DNA from: Companilactobacillus suantsaicola
GTDB taxonomy: Bacteria; Bacillota; Bacilli; Lactobacillales; Lactobacillaceae
Assembly (NCBI RefSeq): GCF_004745525.1
Contig: NZ_RKLY01000008.1
Coordinates: 28,793-92,792, forward strand
Length of the DNA stretch: 64,000 nt
Reading direction: 5' to 3'
Positions 8,193 to 17,118 of this stretch are shown here, piece by piece. The notes under the pieces were generated by a model. It had not been told where the DNA came from. It worked only from the letters and a program-made list of their open reading frames with translations, and searched no databases. The stretch's first letter is position 1, and every line of letters starts with the position of its first letter. The position numbers and the translations under genes are program-made.

Positions 8193-9617
8193 CAAATTTG
8201 GATCCATCAAGAATGTCAACTTCGACATCTCGGCACCTTTCGTAACTAAATCGGCCAAATGTTCTCTGGTTTTATCATTATAGTGTTTAACTATTTCTTT
8301 ATTCATCTGTGTCAAATAGTCTGTCAATGCTTCTCCTGACATGGTTTTAGCTTTCTTGTCTACTTCGGCAATCTTAGTTCTAGCCCATTGTGACAAAGCT
8401 TTTTGATAGTCTAAATTTGGTTCGACGAATTCCTTGTAGTGACTTTCCACTACCATCGCTAAGGTTGTATATAGCCAGTAAGCGCTCTTCAAATCTAATT
8501 TTTCTGGTGTGTAACTGAATGATTCGTCGATATCATTGGCGTTGGTGAAAAATGGTACTTGTGGGCAGAAGCTTGGAATTCCAAAGCCGGTCCACTCTAG
8601 GCCTGCAGCACCATTTTTACTGGAATCACGCATTTGAAGAATGTGGGAATTGGCAGTTCTGGAGAGTGAAATTGAACGATAAGTTTTCTTGTCGTGTTCA
8701 CTGCCACTGCCTAGTGGATCATATTTTGTTTCGTTGTAGTGAGACTTCAAAATATACTGAACGTCTTCAACGGCAATTTTCTTTTCAGCTTTTCTGATGA
8801 ATGGTAATTCAGCTGATTCAGGATCTTGTTCAATTGATGGATTCAAGTATTTTTGAGCAAACCAAACTCTTGGTGTGTTGTAATGATGATCTTTTTCAGT
8901 ATCCGTGCCAAAAATGTGGCGGAAGTCCCAACGGTCGGAGTCGGGATTCAAATTGTTTTCGGCAACAAATTTCTGAATGCCATCGGCCCACATGTAATTT
9001 TCTGAGTCGTTGAAGTCGATATCTTGAATTGCCACCTGGTTGGCAGCTACGGCGTAACAGTCGTCAGGAATACGAACCGCTACCCATTGATGACCAGTAA
9101 CAACTTCCATGTACCAAACTTCATCTTTGTCGTTGAATTGCAAACCGTTTCCTTCAGCTGAACCATATTTGGCAACTAGTTCACCCAGATATTTAACTCC
9201 TTCTCGTGCTGAATCAATATAAGGTAACACTAAGGTAGCTAGTGAATCTTCAGCCAAACCATTCTCCACATAAGGATCACAGGCTAAAACTTTTTCGTTG
9301 GCATAAACACTTTCAGTTGCGCTCATACCGACGTTTTTTTCATTAAAACCATCTTCTTCATTAGGGCCAGTCGTTTGGTCGACACTAGGTGTAGAAGTGT
9401 AGCGATAGCCATTTTCTGGATATGGCATGGTCATTTGGTTGTAAGCTGAAACATAAGTTGCGTGACGGTTATTAACACTTGGTTGCACGATCACTTTTTT
9501 CGGATAAATTGCGTTCATTCGATCTTCATTTCTTGAGATATAAGTTGCGCCATCCATGGAAGCTTTCTTGCCTACCATGATTGAGGTACAAGCTGATAAT
9601 TCGATACGATCTGTCAT
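8190..9617 (-). CDS. pepD: C69-family dipeptidase PepD, paralog 2
   Basis: 475 residues from the ATG at 9617, which is preceded by GGGGG; an upstream in-frame ATG at 9683 has no ribosome site. Catalytic Cys is residue 10 in IELSACTSIMVGKKAS. The whole chain aligns without gaps larger than a few residues with the paralog at 3575-4987, including the ATGHHWVAI/VTGHQWVAV, RHIFGTDT and KLTFLMDPNL blocks. The two copies are separated by 3.2 kb holding the serine dehydratase operon and a foreign-looking pair, so they may be an old tandem duplication split by insertion. Confidence 0.95.
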   Translation of the reverse strand: MTDRIELSACTSIMVGKKASMDGATYISRNEDRMNAIYPKKVIVQPSVNNRHATYVSAYNQMTMPYPENGYRYTSTPSVDQTTGPNEEDGFNEKNVGMSATESVYANEKVLACDPYVENGLAEDSLATLVLPYIDSAREGVKYLGELVAKYGSAEGNGLQFNDKDEVWYMEVVTGHQWVAVRIPDDCYAVAANQVAIQDIDFNDSENYMWADGIQKFVAENNLNPDSDRWDFRHIFGTDTEKDHHYNTPRVWFAQKYLNPSIEQDPESAELPFIRKAEKKIAVEDVQYILKSHYNETKYDPLGSGSEHDKKTYRSISLSRTANSHILQMRDSSKNGAAGLEWTGFGIPSFCPQVPFFTNANDIDESFSYTPEKLDLKSAYWLYTTLAMVVESHYKEFVEPNLDYQKALSQWARTKIAEVDKKAKTMSGEALTDYLTQMNKEIVKHYNDKTREHLADLVTKGAEMSKLTFLMDPNL

Positions 9618-9667
9618 TTTATTTCCCCCATTTGTTTGTTTCTTACAATTATCATCATACTCGTTAT

Positions 9668-9701
9668 AAAAAAAACACTCCACATAATTTGTGAAGTGTT
9701 T
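9668..9701 (-). terminator. Terminator of beta-glucoside cluster 1
   Basis: On the minus strand AAACACTTCAC pairs with GTGGAGTGTTT (one mismatch) and runs into eight T. Confidence 0.8.
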
Positions 9702-9726
9702 GTTAAGTAATTAGTATTTCTAACTA

Positions 9727-11046
9727 TTAAGCTGCTTGTACAGTGTCGTCTTTAGATTCCTTCATAAGAACTTTATCGTTGATCATTACGAATGGAATGT
9801 AAACTAGAACACCTAGAACAAAGGTAATCAATTGGATAACAACGGCACGCCAGTCACCAGCAGTTGCTAGGAAGGCTGAGAATCCGATTGGTGTTGTCCA
9901 TGGAACTTGAATGACACAAGGACTCATCCAACCTAATGTTGTTGTTACGTAACTAATTACAAGACCCATAACTGGAACTAATACGAATGGGATAGCTAAT
10001 GAAATGTTATAAACGATTGGGTAACCGAAGATAACAGGTTCGTTAATGTTGAAAATACCAGGTGCGATTGATAATTTTGAAACGTTCTTTGTTACGGCAC
10101 TACGTCCAACTAAGAATGTAGCAACTAGTAAACAAAGTGTTGAACCTGAACCACCCATCAAACCATAAGTTTGAACTTGGGAAACGTTGATAATATTAGG
10201 AATAGCTTTACCAGCATTATATGCGGCAATGTTTTGTGTAATATTGATGATCAAAAGTGGTTCTAGGATTGAACTGTAAATAACTGATTGGTGAATACCG
10301 AACAACCAGAGTAAGTTACCTAGTGAGTAAAGAATGATAACTCCCCAGATACCTGTACCAATGTGACGTAATGGTTCTTGGATGAATGTTGTGATCAAGT
10401 TGATCAAATTCATTCCGGCCAAGTTGTAAAGTAGTGCTGAAATAATAGCTGAACATGATAGAACAATGATGATAGGAATCAAAACATCAAATGATTTACC
10501 AACAGCTGGTGGAACGTTATCACCTAAGTGAACTTGTAGTTTCTTGATTCTTGAAATTCTAACAAAAGCTTCAGTAGCAAGCAAACCAACGATAACACCG
10601 GCGAACATTGCTCCTGTACCTAAGTTTGAATATGGTAGAACAGCTGAAACATCAACTGCTTTTTTAGCACCATCAGGAATTAATGAAACTGTGTTAGGCA
10701 TCATAGTAACTAAGGCTGCCATTGATACCAAGGCAGCAGCGATTGGGTTATCGAATTTTCTATTCTTAGCTAAACAATAACCGATCATAGCTGCAATTAA
10801 AATACCTGAAATATTTAGTGTCGCATTACTCAATAAGGTTCCCCAATATTGAACATGCGTTAAAGTGTCACCTTTGAAGATCCATGTGAACACTGTGTTA
10901 TTTAACAAAACCGCTAATCCAGCAAGGATATACAACGGCATGATTGTGGCAAACGCATCACGCAATGAACGTAGATGAATTTGCGCACCCATTTTGGCTG
11001 CAAATGTCGCAAATTTGTCAGCCGCTTTTGAATTCTGTAATGACAT
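9727..11046 (-). CDS. PTS EIIC, lactose/cellobiose type (cluster 1)
   Basis: Membrane permease of the phosphotransferase system, 439 residues, about ten helices. Typical features are the N-terminal LRSLRDAFATIMPLYILAG, the GIHQSVIYSSILEPLLI segment and the NINEPVIFGYPIVYN motif near residue 330, where the sugar-binding Glu-Pro lies. VPWTTPIGFSAFLATAGDWRA is also conserved. No EIIA or EIIB domain is attached or encoded nearby. It is downstream of a GH1 gene (39-base gap) and closely resembles the cluster 2 EIIC at 39374-40693. Beta-glucoside specificity is inferred from the GH1 neighbour. Confidence 0.93.
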   Translation of the reverse strand: MSLQNSKAADKFATFAAKMGAQIHLRSLRDAFATIMPLYILAGLAVLLNNTVFTWIFKGDTLTHVQYWGTLLSNATLNISGILIAAMIGYCLAKNRKFDNPIAAALVSMAALVTMMPNTVSLIPDGAKKAVDVSAVLPYSNLGTGAMFAGVIVGLLATEAFVRISRIKKLQVHLGDNVPPAVGKSFDVLIPIIIVLSCSAIISALLYNLAGMNLINLITTFIQEPLRHIGTGIWGVIILYSLGNLLWLFGIHQSVIYSSILEPLLIINITQNIAAYNAGKAIPNIINVSQVQTYGLMGGSGSTLCLLVATFLVGRSAVTKNVSKLSIAPGIFNINEPVIFGYPIVYNISLAIPFVLVPVMGLVISYVTTTLGWMSPCVIQVPWTTPIGFSAFLATAGDWRAVVIQLITFVLGVLVYIPFVMINDKVLMKESKDDTVQAA

Positions 11047-11085
11047 ACTTTCGCCCCCGAAAAAAGTTTATAAAAAATTCAAATC

Positions 11086-12477
11086 CTAATCCAAATCCGA
11101 CAAATCACCTCCATTAGTTGCGATAACGTGCTTCAACCACCAGTAACTCTTCTTTGGAACACGTTTCATGTCCAAAAGATCGTGGTTTGTACGGTTAACA
11201 TAGACAGTTCCATAACGCTTATCCATGTTACCGCTTGAACTAGGAATGTCGATCAAGCCCCAGCCTAAGTATCCAATTACCTCAACACCATCTTCAAAAA
11301 TAGCATCTTTCATAGCTTGGATATGGTCGCGGTGGTACTTGATACGATAATCATCTTGAATCTCACTGCCATCGAAGTCTTCACGAACACCGATACCATT
11401 TTCGATTGGGAACATTGGTACTCCGTACTCGTTGTAAACTTTTGTCAAAATGTCTCTGAAACCGAGTGGATCGATTTGCCAACCAAACTCTGAAGTTTCC
11501 AAATAAGGGTTCTTCTTAACACCTTTGTCTAAGTAGTAATTTGGAATTGTTCCTTCAGGAACCTTAGTTGAATCGATCGTATCGCTACGATAGTAACTAA
11601 AAGCAATAAAATCAGATGTCACCTTGATTAAAGTTTCATCGTCTTCTGGTTGATAATCCATATCAATGTTGTGGTTCTTAATGAAGGTAAGAACTTCATT
11701 GGAATAACGACCATAAACGAAAACATCTAACAAATCACGATTGAGAAACTCGTTGATTTGGCGAGCGTATAAAATATCTTTTGGATTTGGTGATGCTGGA
11801 TAGACTTCACTATAGGCGAGCATCCCACCAATTTTGCAATCAGTATTTTCATGAATGTAATTAGTTACTCCTGCGTGAGCCAACATTACGTGATGGCTGA
11901 TTTGATACAACTCATCATCTGTTTTGTCACCCTTTAAGTAACCAGCAATTCGAAATGCTTCACTCATGTGATAGAGATTTTGCTCATTGAAGGTAATCCA
12001 ATATTTAACACGATCTCCAAAGCGTTTAACCATTTCTTCGCCATAACGCACAAAAGCATCAACAACGTGGCGTGATAAGAATCCGTTGTATTCCTCTGCT
12101 AAATGAAGAGGCATATCAAAATGGTACAAACAAATCATCGGTGTGATGTTCTTAGCTAAAAGTGCATCGATCAACTTATTGTAAAATTCGATACCTTCTT
12201 CATTGAATTCACCGTCACCCTCTGGATTTACACGGCTCCAGGAAATTTGGAAACGATAGAAATTCATCCCTTGTTTAGCCATCAAATCAAAGTCTTCGCC
12301 GTAACGATGATACTCATCGATTGCATCGTGCCAATCAGAAGCATCCTTTGTAGCTGGTCTCACATCGTAGACGGATTTACCTTTGCCTCCAATATTCCAA
12401 GCGCCCTCAGTTTGCATACTGGAAGTGGAATTACCCCAAAAGAAATTCTCTGGTAATTTATCTGTCATACTATTCAT
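11086..12477 (-). CDS. GH1 6-phospho-beta-glucosidase (cluster 1)
   Basis: Cytoplasmic glycosidase that cleaves sugars phosphorylated on entry. The acid/base Glu is in WITFNEQN (usual GH1 form TFNEP), the nucleophile in FPIENGIG near residue 354. SSSGNMDKRYG fits the phosphate-binding S-x6-K-x-Y segment of 6-phospho enzymes. 463 residues is normal. Two ATGs four codons apart (12477 and 12468) are both possible: GAGG is 3 bases before the first and 12 before the second. Transcribed with the EIIC; divergent from a GntR regulator with cre and palindrome sites between. Confidence 0.94.
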   Translation of the reverse strand: MNSMTDKLPENFFWGNSTSSMQTEGAWNIGGKGKSVYDVRPATKDASDWHDAIDEYHRYGEDFDLMAKQGMNFYRFQISWSRVNPEGDGEFNEEGIEFYNKLIDALLAKNITPMICLYHFDMPLHLAEEYNGFLSRHVVDAFVRYGEEMVKRFGDRVKYWITFNEQNLYHMSEAFRIAGYLKGDKTDDELYQISHHVMLAHAGVTNYIHENTDCKIGGMLAYSEVYPASPNPKDILYARQINEFLNRDLLDVFVYGRYSNEVLTFIKNHNIDMDYQPEDDETLIKVTSDFIAFSYYRSDTIDSTKVPEGTIPNYYLDKGVKKNPYLETSEFGWQIDPLGFRDILTKVYNEYGVPMFPIENGIGVREDFDGSEIQDDYRIKYHRDHIQAMKDAIFEDGVEVIGYLGWGLIDIPSSSGNMDKRYGTVYVNRTNHDLLDMKRVPKKSYWWLKHVIATNGGDLSDLD

Positions 12478-12498
12478 CTACCTCACACATTTATTTTT

Positions 12499-12547
12499 TG
12501 AATACGTTTACAGTATACATTATTTTTTACTCTTGTAAACACTTTCA
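12499..12547 (-). promoter_or_regulatory. Two cre-like sites upstream of cluster 1
   Basis: TGAATACGTTTACA (12499-12512) and TGTAAACACTTTCA (12534-12547) each differ by one position from the CcpA-binding consensus TGNNANCGNTNNCA. They lie in the divergent promoter region, consistent with glucose repression of the beta-glucoside genes. Confidence 0.6.
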
Positions 12548-12551
12548 GAGA

Positions 12552-12569
12552 AAAAAGTATATACTTTTT
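12552..12569. promoter_or_regulatory. Candidate GntR operator, 18-bp perfect palindrome
   Basis: AAAAAGTATATACTTTTT is a perfect palindrome between the divergent GH1 and gntR genes. Its position and GTATATAC core make it the best operator for the adjacent GntR protein. No equal palindrome is seen at cluster 2. Confidence 0.55.
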
Positions 12570-12641
12570 AAAATATAAGGAAAAACGTTTTCAATCATGA
12601 TAGAATGAATTCGAATGAATTATTAGGGAGATATCGGTAAG

Positions 12642-13370
12642 ATGGCATATAAATATAAGGAAGTTGCTGACGGCATCAGAGAAGATATTAAATCTGGGAA
12701 ATACGAACCCGGTGAACTAATGCCTGATCAAAATCAAATCGCAAAAAAGTTCAATACTACTAGAATCACCGTTCATAAAGCATTACAACTATTGATTGTC
12801 GAAGGAATGGTTTATTCAAAACGAGGCTCTGGAACTTATGTCAGAAAAGACTATTTACCAGATGATGCGACAACCAATCGCGGACAAGTTTCTCCTATTG
12901 ATAAGCCATTAGGGGCAACCTTGACGAACCAAGGCAAAAAAGTAACCAGTAAAGTCTTAGAATTATCCGCTCGTATCCCTACTCAAAAAGAGGCCGATGA
13001 GCTAATCATCCCTCCTACTCAACCAGTTTATGTCATTCGTCGTGTTCGTTATGTTAATGGCGAAATATTTGCTTACGAACACACGATTATGCCCACTTCC
13101 ATTGCCACTTTAACCAAAAAGGTTTTAGAAGGCTCAATTTATGGGCATCTCTTAAAAGTAGCTAATTTAAGTATCGAAGGCTCACATCGAACTGTTCGAG
13201 CTGATGCAGCAAACGAAGAAGACCTTGAAACTGGTGTTGCCGAAAAAATTGGTGAACCTGTGATGGTGATTGACCAACTAAGCTATTTAGACGACGGTCA
13301 ACCATTTGAAATTTCTCAATCTCGCTTTCCATATAAGACCAGTTCAATTACAGCGGATATTACTTTATAG
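12642..13370 (+). CDS. GntR/UTRA transcription regulator of cluster 1
   Basis: 242 residues. The winged HTH covers about 1-70 (YKEVADGIREDIKSGKYEPG..RITVHKALQLLIVEGMVYSKRGSGTYV), and a UTRA ligand-binding domain covers about 95-238. It is the HutC-type arrangement, which usually binds sugar phosphates. Divergent from the GH1/EIIC pair, so it is likely their repressor. Ribosome site GGGAG lies 11 bases before ATG. It is paralogous to the regulator at 37117-37842. The stop TAG coincides with the first triplet of a collapsed family 1 repeat. Confidence 0.92.
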   Translation: MAYKYKEVADGIREDIKSGKYEPGELMPDQNQIAKKFNTTRITVHKALQLLIVEGMVYSKRGSGTYVRKDYLPDDATTNRGQVSPIDKPLGATLTNQGKKVTSKVLELSARIPTQKEADELIIPPTQPVYVIRRVRYVNGEIFAYEHTIMPTSIATLTKKVLEGSIYGHLLKVANLSIEGSHRTVRADAANEEDLETGVAEKIGEPVMVIDQLSYLDDGQPFEISQSRFPYKTSSITADITL

Positions 13371-13401
13371 AGAGTGGAACAAGCTTGTTTATCTTGTTTC
13401 C
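13368..13401 (+). repeat. Collapsed family 1 element at gntR stop codon
   Basis: TAGAGAGTGGAACAAG is the family 1 left end, with TAG serving as the gntR stop. Only the outer stem survives (ACAAG pairing CTTGT around a short loop); the branched interior is gone. A family 2 element starts 13 bases later. Confidence 0.65.
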
Positions 13402-13413
13402 TTGGATGGTGGT

Positions 13414-13581
13414 TAGATGCCGTCTTCCGCAACAGCTCTGGGAAACGCTGGAACGCTGTGGGCACAACTTGAAGCTTACGCAAAGTACGCGCAATCTCCA
13501 AGATTGGCCTTCTTGTAAGCGATAAATCGCCAACAAGAATTTCACGGCTGAGCATTTCCCAGAGCTGTTGCTCCAGACTGG
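13414..13581 (-). repeat. Family 2 branched element, copy 1 (inverted)
   Basis: Read on the minus strand. Terminal helix GTCT/AGAC with GGA/GGA internal loop; 15-bp perfect outer stem (13431-13445 with 13555-13569); arm 1 TTCTTGT/ACAAGAA with T-T mismatch and TTTA loop; arm 2 CTTGGAG/CTTCAAG with A-G mismatch, six pairs and a 7-base loop GTACTTT. Conserved joining bases CTCA, GGCCAAT and GTTCCAG. Part of the 747-base gene-free stretch 13371-14117. Confidence 0.88.
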
Positions 13582-13723
13582 ATTTCAAATCTTTGCAGTA
13601 TTTCAATAAATTCTGTAATGGATATACTTCTATTTATTAGTAAGCCAAACCTTGATACATGGTCTGGATACGTTTATAGATTCGATTAATTTAATTCCAA
13701 AAATAATAAAGAATCGCATAAAG

Positions 13724-13781
13724 CAAAAAAAGAAGCTATGTTAATGAAATAATTATTCATTAATACAGCTTCTTTATTTTT
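13724..13781. terminator. Bidirectional hairpin of the AAGAAGC/GCTTCTT type
   Basis: AAAGAAGCT..TTAATGA pairs with TCATTAA..AGCTTCTTT, with A and T tracts outside. Nearly the same stem recurs at 25252-25305. Confidence 0.7.
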
Positions 13782-13937
13782 GAGTTAAATGGAATATTTT
13801 GTTGAAAGTTCTGTGATAACCGAATTATCAGGTTCTACAGAACAGATGTTACTATTCTTTAAATCATCCAAAGAAAATTTTGAATAGAATGGTCATCCCT
13901 AAATCAGTAGAAAGAAATAAATCATAGAATCACTATT

Positions 13938-14100
13938 CAGTCCGGAGCACAAGTCCTGTGATGTCAGGCTCCAAATTTTTGTTGGTGCTTTAGCACCTAC
14001 AAAAGGCCAATCTTTGAGATTTTTCCGGGTTTGAAAAAGCTCAAAGTTGTGCCGACATTCTCCAGTCAATCACAGGACTTGTGCGGAGGACGGCATCCTT
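13938..14100 (+). repeat. Family 2 branched element, copy 2
   Basis: Terminal GTCC/GGAC with GGA/GGA loop; perfect 15-bp outer stem (13948-13962 with 14069-14083); arm 1 13976-14004 with TTTA loop; arm 2 14012-14046 with A-G mismatch and 7-base loop CGGGTTT. Ends in GACGGCATCCTT, 18 bases before the LCP stop codon. The preceding 50 bases (AGAAAGAAATAAA-CATAGAA) are shared with copy 3. Confidence 0.88.
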
Positions 14101-14117
14101 AGCCAACAAACAATTTA

Positions 14118-15140
14118 TTAGTAAGTATTATTACTATAAAAAGTAGTATTCAAGCCAAACGTATCGTAATCGGTACTGTCCTCATCGGAGAAGAAGTCTT
14201 CATTCTTTGCGTTCAACTTGGTTTCGGTGTTATTCAAGGTTTGATCACTCAGACCTAAGTTATCTCGTAAATTGTTTGAAGCTCTTTGCATTGTATCGGT
14301 TGGTAAAATTTGATAAGAACTTCCATTGATCCAAGCGGTCTTGCCTTGAATTTGATTGAAGTCCATATTCTTAGAACTTGAGCGATACTTCAAAACGATT
14401 TCGTCAATTTCTTTGGCCGTTAAATCGGTACTGATGTCGTCTTTTACGGTCTTGATCAATTCAGGAATTTTAACGATATATTTAGGTGTTTCTAATTTCT
14501 TAGTTACAGCTTTTAAAACTTGTTGCTGTCTAATTTGACGGCCATAGTCTCCACGTGGATCTTGATAACGCATCCGAGCATAAGTAAGAGCTTGCTTACC
14601 ATTGAGATGATGAGTTCCTTTAGGAATCGTTACACCATCAAAAGAAACTTTCAAATCACTTGTTACCGTTACTCCGCCGACGAAATCAACGGTCTTTTTC
14701 AGAGCATCCATATTAATTGCCACATGATAATCGACTGGTACACCTAACAAGCTGCCGACTGTTTTCTTAGCCATGGGTGATAGCCCAATATTATAGGCTG
14801 CGTTAATTTTTTGAACATTCTTCTTTTTGTCGCCGACCATTTCAGCCAACGCATCACGAGGAATCGAATAGGCTACAGTTTGTTGCTTCTTGGGATTCAA
14901 AGTCAAGAGCATCATCGTATCCGAATTACCACGATCGACTCGCCCATCGGCACCTGTATCAGCCCCTAATAACAGAATCGAAAATGGCTTCCCCTGTTTA
15001 ATTTTTTTCGAAACACTACTTTTACTAGTATTCAAAGAATTCAGGGCATCCTGCATTTTATTGACGTAGATTCCTCCAATTGCCAACATTAATACGAGTA
15101 TGATACCTAAAATTATTGAAAACACTTTTAATTTTTTCAT
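14118..15140 (-). CDS. LytR-CpsA-Psr (LCP) family cell wall ligase
   Basis: Membrane-anchored enzyme that transfers undecaprenyl-linked anionic polymers to peptidoglycan. One N-terminal membrane helix (about 5-27) follows a KKLK start, and the LCP domain spans about 50-230: ILLLGADTG, RGNSDTMMLLTLNP, YSIPRDALAEM, LTYARMRY and GDYGRQIRQQQVL hold the conserved Asp and Arg residues. The C-terminal 60 residues are Asp/Asn-rich and variable. AAAGG lies 7-8 bases before ATG. Monocistronic. Function is well supported by family; the polymer attached is unknown. Confidence 0.93.
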   Translation of the reverse strand: MKKLKVFSIILGIILVLMLAIGGIYVNKMQDALNSLNTSKSSVSKKIKQGKPFSILLLGADTGADGRVDRGNSDTMMLLTLNPKKQQTVAYSIPRDALAEMVGDKKKNVQKINAAYNIGLSPMAKKTVGSLLGVPVDYHVAINMDALKKTVDFVGGVTVTSDLKVSFDGVTIPKGTHHLNGKQALTYARMRYQDPRGDYGRQIRQQQVLKAVTKKLETPKYIVKIPELIKTVKDDISTDLTAKEIDEIVLKYRSSSKNMDFNQIQGKTAWINGSSYQILPTDTMQRASNNLRDNLGLSDQTLNNTETKLNAKNEDFFSDEDSTDYDTFGLNTTFYSNNTY

Positions 15141-15296
15141 GGTTTCTACCTTTAAAATTTATTATCACTTATTATAAATACAAATACTCCTCAATGACAA
15201 ATTTTAAAATAGAGACATATTGTAATAACATCGCTTTCATTAGGATTAGCTTAATGTTAATCTCAAGTTGAAGAAAATTTTAGGGGAAGTGATTTT

Positions 15297-15785
15297 ATGT
15301 CAAAATTAACAGACACGCTCATCGTGATCGACATGCAAAAAGCACTTCGATACAGTTATAATTTCGATGATCTCATCAATCGGATCAACAAACGTATCGC
15401 ACTTTACCGGGAACAAGATTTACCGATTATTTTTATCCAGCACCACGATAAAGATTTGGCCTTGAACAGTGATTTGTGGCAACTGGCTAAGAATTTGGAC
15501 GTAAAAAAAGAAGACCTCAAGTTAGCAAAAACTCACTATGATGCCTTCTATCACACTGATCTTCAAAAGATTCTACAAGCAAAAAATATCAAAACATTAG
15601 AAATTTGTGGTGCTCAAACTGAATATTGTTGCGACGCTACAATTACCGTGGCCCATGATTTAGGCTACAAAATCCAAATGCAACACGACGCTACCACGAC
15701 TTTCGACAACAATTACATGATTGCCGAAGATACGATTTCATTCTTCGAAAATATTTGGGATGAAGATTTCGTTACTTTTGAATAA
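15297..15785 (+). CDS. Isochorismatase-fold cysteine hydrolase
   Basis: 162 residues, cytoplasmic. The catalytic triad of the family is present: Asp12 in LIVIDMQ, Lys78 in LKLAKTH and Cys111 in GAQTEYCCD; a cis-peptide residue pair precedes the Cys. Such proteins include nicotinamidases and uncharacterised amidases; the Trp/His metal-site residues of nicotinamidase are not obvious, so substrate is left open. Ribosome site AGGGGAAG lies 6-8 bases before ATG. Followed by a hairpin shared with the convergent gene. Confidence 0.88.
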   Translation: MSKLTDTLIVIDMQKALRYSYNFDDLINRINKRIALYREQDLPIIFIQHHDKDLALNSDLWQLAKNLDVKKEDLKLAKTHYDAFYHTDLQKILQAKNIKTLEICGAQTEYCCDATITVAHDLGYKIQMQHDATTTFDNNYMIAEDTISFFENIWDEDFVTFE

Positions 15786-15790
15786 AACGT

Positions 15791-15826
15791 AAATTCCGAC
15801 CAACTACTATAATTGGTCGGAATTTT
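15791..15826. terminator. Bidirectional terminator
   Basis: AAATTCCGACCA pairs with TGGTCGGAATTT; it lies between two convergent genes. Confidence 0.82.
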
Positions 15827-15829
15827 GTT

Positions 15830-16099
15830 CTAGGCGTATGCCACGTATCTGTGAATCAATTCGTAGCCATTGAGATTGAGCTTACCCAAAACTTTGTTGA
15901 TAACATCATCTGGGAAAACCGAATCTGACTTTCTGACTAAATAAAATTTTGACAAGTCGTCAGAATCGATCCAACGCCCTAATTTAGTCAATTCAACAAA
16001 TTGTTTGGGGTCAAAATCAACCGAACGATCAAAGTCGATCGTGATGATTTCCCCTTCAAACCAGCTAATATTTGTGACTGTCTTTGGTACTTCGTCCAT
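15830..16099 (-). CDS. Hypothetical protein, 89 aa
   Basis: Soluble, acidic protein without membrane segment or signal. The ATG follows AAAGGG at acceptable spacing, and the gene uses the convergent terminator at 15791. Alternating hydrophobic stretches such as GEIITIDFDRSVDF suggest a beta-rich fold. I do not recognise a family. Upstream, before the IS110 relic, no promoter stands out. Confidence 0.6.
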   Translation of the reverse strand: MDEVPKTVTNISWFEGEIITIDFDRSVDFDPKQFVELTKLGRWIDSDDLSKFYLVRKSDSVFPDDVINKVLGKLNLNGYELIHRYVAYA

Positions 16100-16215
16100 T
16101 ATCCATCATCCCTTTGAATAAATTCTGAAATCGTTTACCATAAGACAATATAGCACGTTTCAACGTCAATTTGGGGCTAGTTTTCAAAATGTATAAATAA
16201 AGAGAGGAAAATTTT

Positions 16216-16335
16216 ATGAAATTATTTATTGGCATAGATTCTAAATCCCAATCACTCGACACAACTTGCTTAACTTCCGAAAATGATTCGCATAATTTAT
16301 TTATTGATAACTACCAACCGTTTATACGTTACTGA
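16216..16335 (+). pseudogene. IS110-family transposase, N-terminal relic
   Basis: AGAGAGG precedes an ATG opening a 39-codon frame whose start, MKLFIGIDSKSQSLD, matches the RNase H-like DEDD N-terminus of IS110/IS1111 transposases (consensus FIGIDVSK..LDV). The usual Val-Ser after the first Asp is altered. Full enzymes have about 400 residues, so this is only the first tenth; no matching downstream segment is found before the terminator at 16369. Confidence 0.6.
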
Positions 16336-16368
16336 ATTTAATCCTAAAAAAAACTAAAAGATTCAAAA

Positions 16369-16410
16369 CAAAAAGCCGACTAATTTTCACTAGTACGGCT
16401 TCTTTATTTT
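16369..16410. terminator. Bidirectional hairpin of the AGCCG/CGGCT type
   Basis: AAAAAGCCGACTAATTTTC pairs with ACTAGTACGGCTTCTTT (imperfect). It would end the minus-strand gene at 16418. Confidence 0.7.
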
Positions 16411-16417
16411 GATTAAA

Positions 16418-16960
16418 TTATGAAATTCTAACATCACTCAAGAAGTTATCGACACTTTGGGTTGTCTTATCCTTGTCATAAGTGTAATCACGAGAAATAT
16501 CTAGATTAATAACTTTACCATCAGTTGTGGTAATTTTTACTGCTAATGGATTTTTCATCATCGACATTTGCGCTGAGAAAATATTATAAGCATTTGAAAC
16601 TGGCACCATTGATGGCAATTTCTTTACTTCATTCATATCCCCTAATACTTTCACTGACTTGATTTCTTCTTTTGATATTGAATTCATTTTGACAAAATGT
16701 GGGAACAATATCATCAAAGCACGTTTCCAAGAATTTGACATATCATAATATTCAACATTCTCGCCATCGAATTGCCAATAATTGAAAACTTTTGGTGAAT
16801 TGATGTAATAATAAACAAAAATTGCTGCAAAGAAACAAAGTCCAACGAATAGGCCTATCCAGGCACCAAAAAACGCATAGAAGAAACTGCCTGGGATAAA
16901 AGCCACAATCAGACCAATTAACAAAGGTCTCAAGTTAATCTTCTTTCCAAACTGAATCAT
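16418..16960 (-). CDS. Membrane protein with cytosolic beta domain, unknown
   Basis: 180 residues from the ATG at 16960, which follows AGAGAGG by about 9 bases (a frame from 16981 has no ribosome site). Two adjacent helices lie at about 10-30 and 32-52 (PLLIGLIVAFIPGSFFYAFFGAWIGLFVGLCFFAAIFVYYY region), followed by about 125 residues of alternating beta-type sequence (VFNYWQFDGENVEYYD, LAVKITTTDGKVINLDIS), an arrangement like PH-domain membrane proteins. No firm family. Stands alone. Confidence 0.7.
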   Translation of the reverse strand: MIQFGKKINLRPLLIGLIVAFIPGSFFYAFFGAWIGLFVGLCFFAAIFVYYYINSPKVFNYWQFDGENVEYYDMSNSWKRALMILFPHFVKMNSISKEEIKSVKVLGDMNEVKKLPSMVPVSNAYNIFSAQMSMMKNPLAVKITTTDGKVINLDISRDYTYDKDKTTQSVDNFLSDVRIS

Positions 16961-17118
16961 CCTAATCGCCTCTCTTTTCACGATTAGTTTAATTCACCCC
17001 CCAAAAAAACAAGTTTTTTTGGGGAATCCCTTCATATTTTGTAATCGTTTTCTTTGACTTAACAGCAACAATTTAAATAGATAATCACAACAGAATCCAC
17101 AAACGGATTTTACATATG

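Noticed and set aside
13316..13606. Minus-strand frames over the gntR end and the family 2 element
   Set aside because: They are translations of a palindromic structure and of antisense gntR; no ribosome site.
16216..16335. Functional 39-residue gene
   Set aside because: Good ribosome site, but the sequence matches only the N-terminus of IS110 transposases and stops early.
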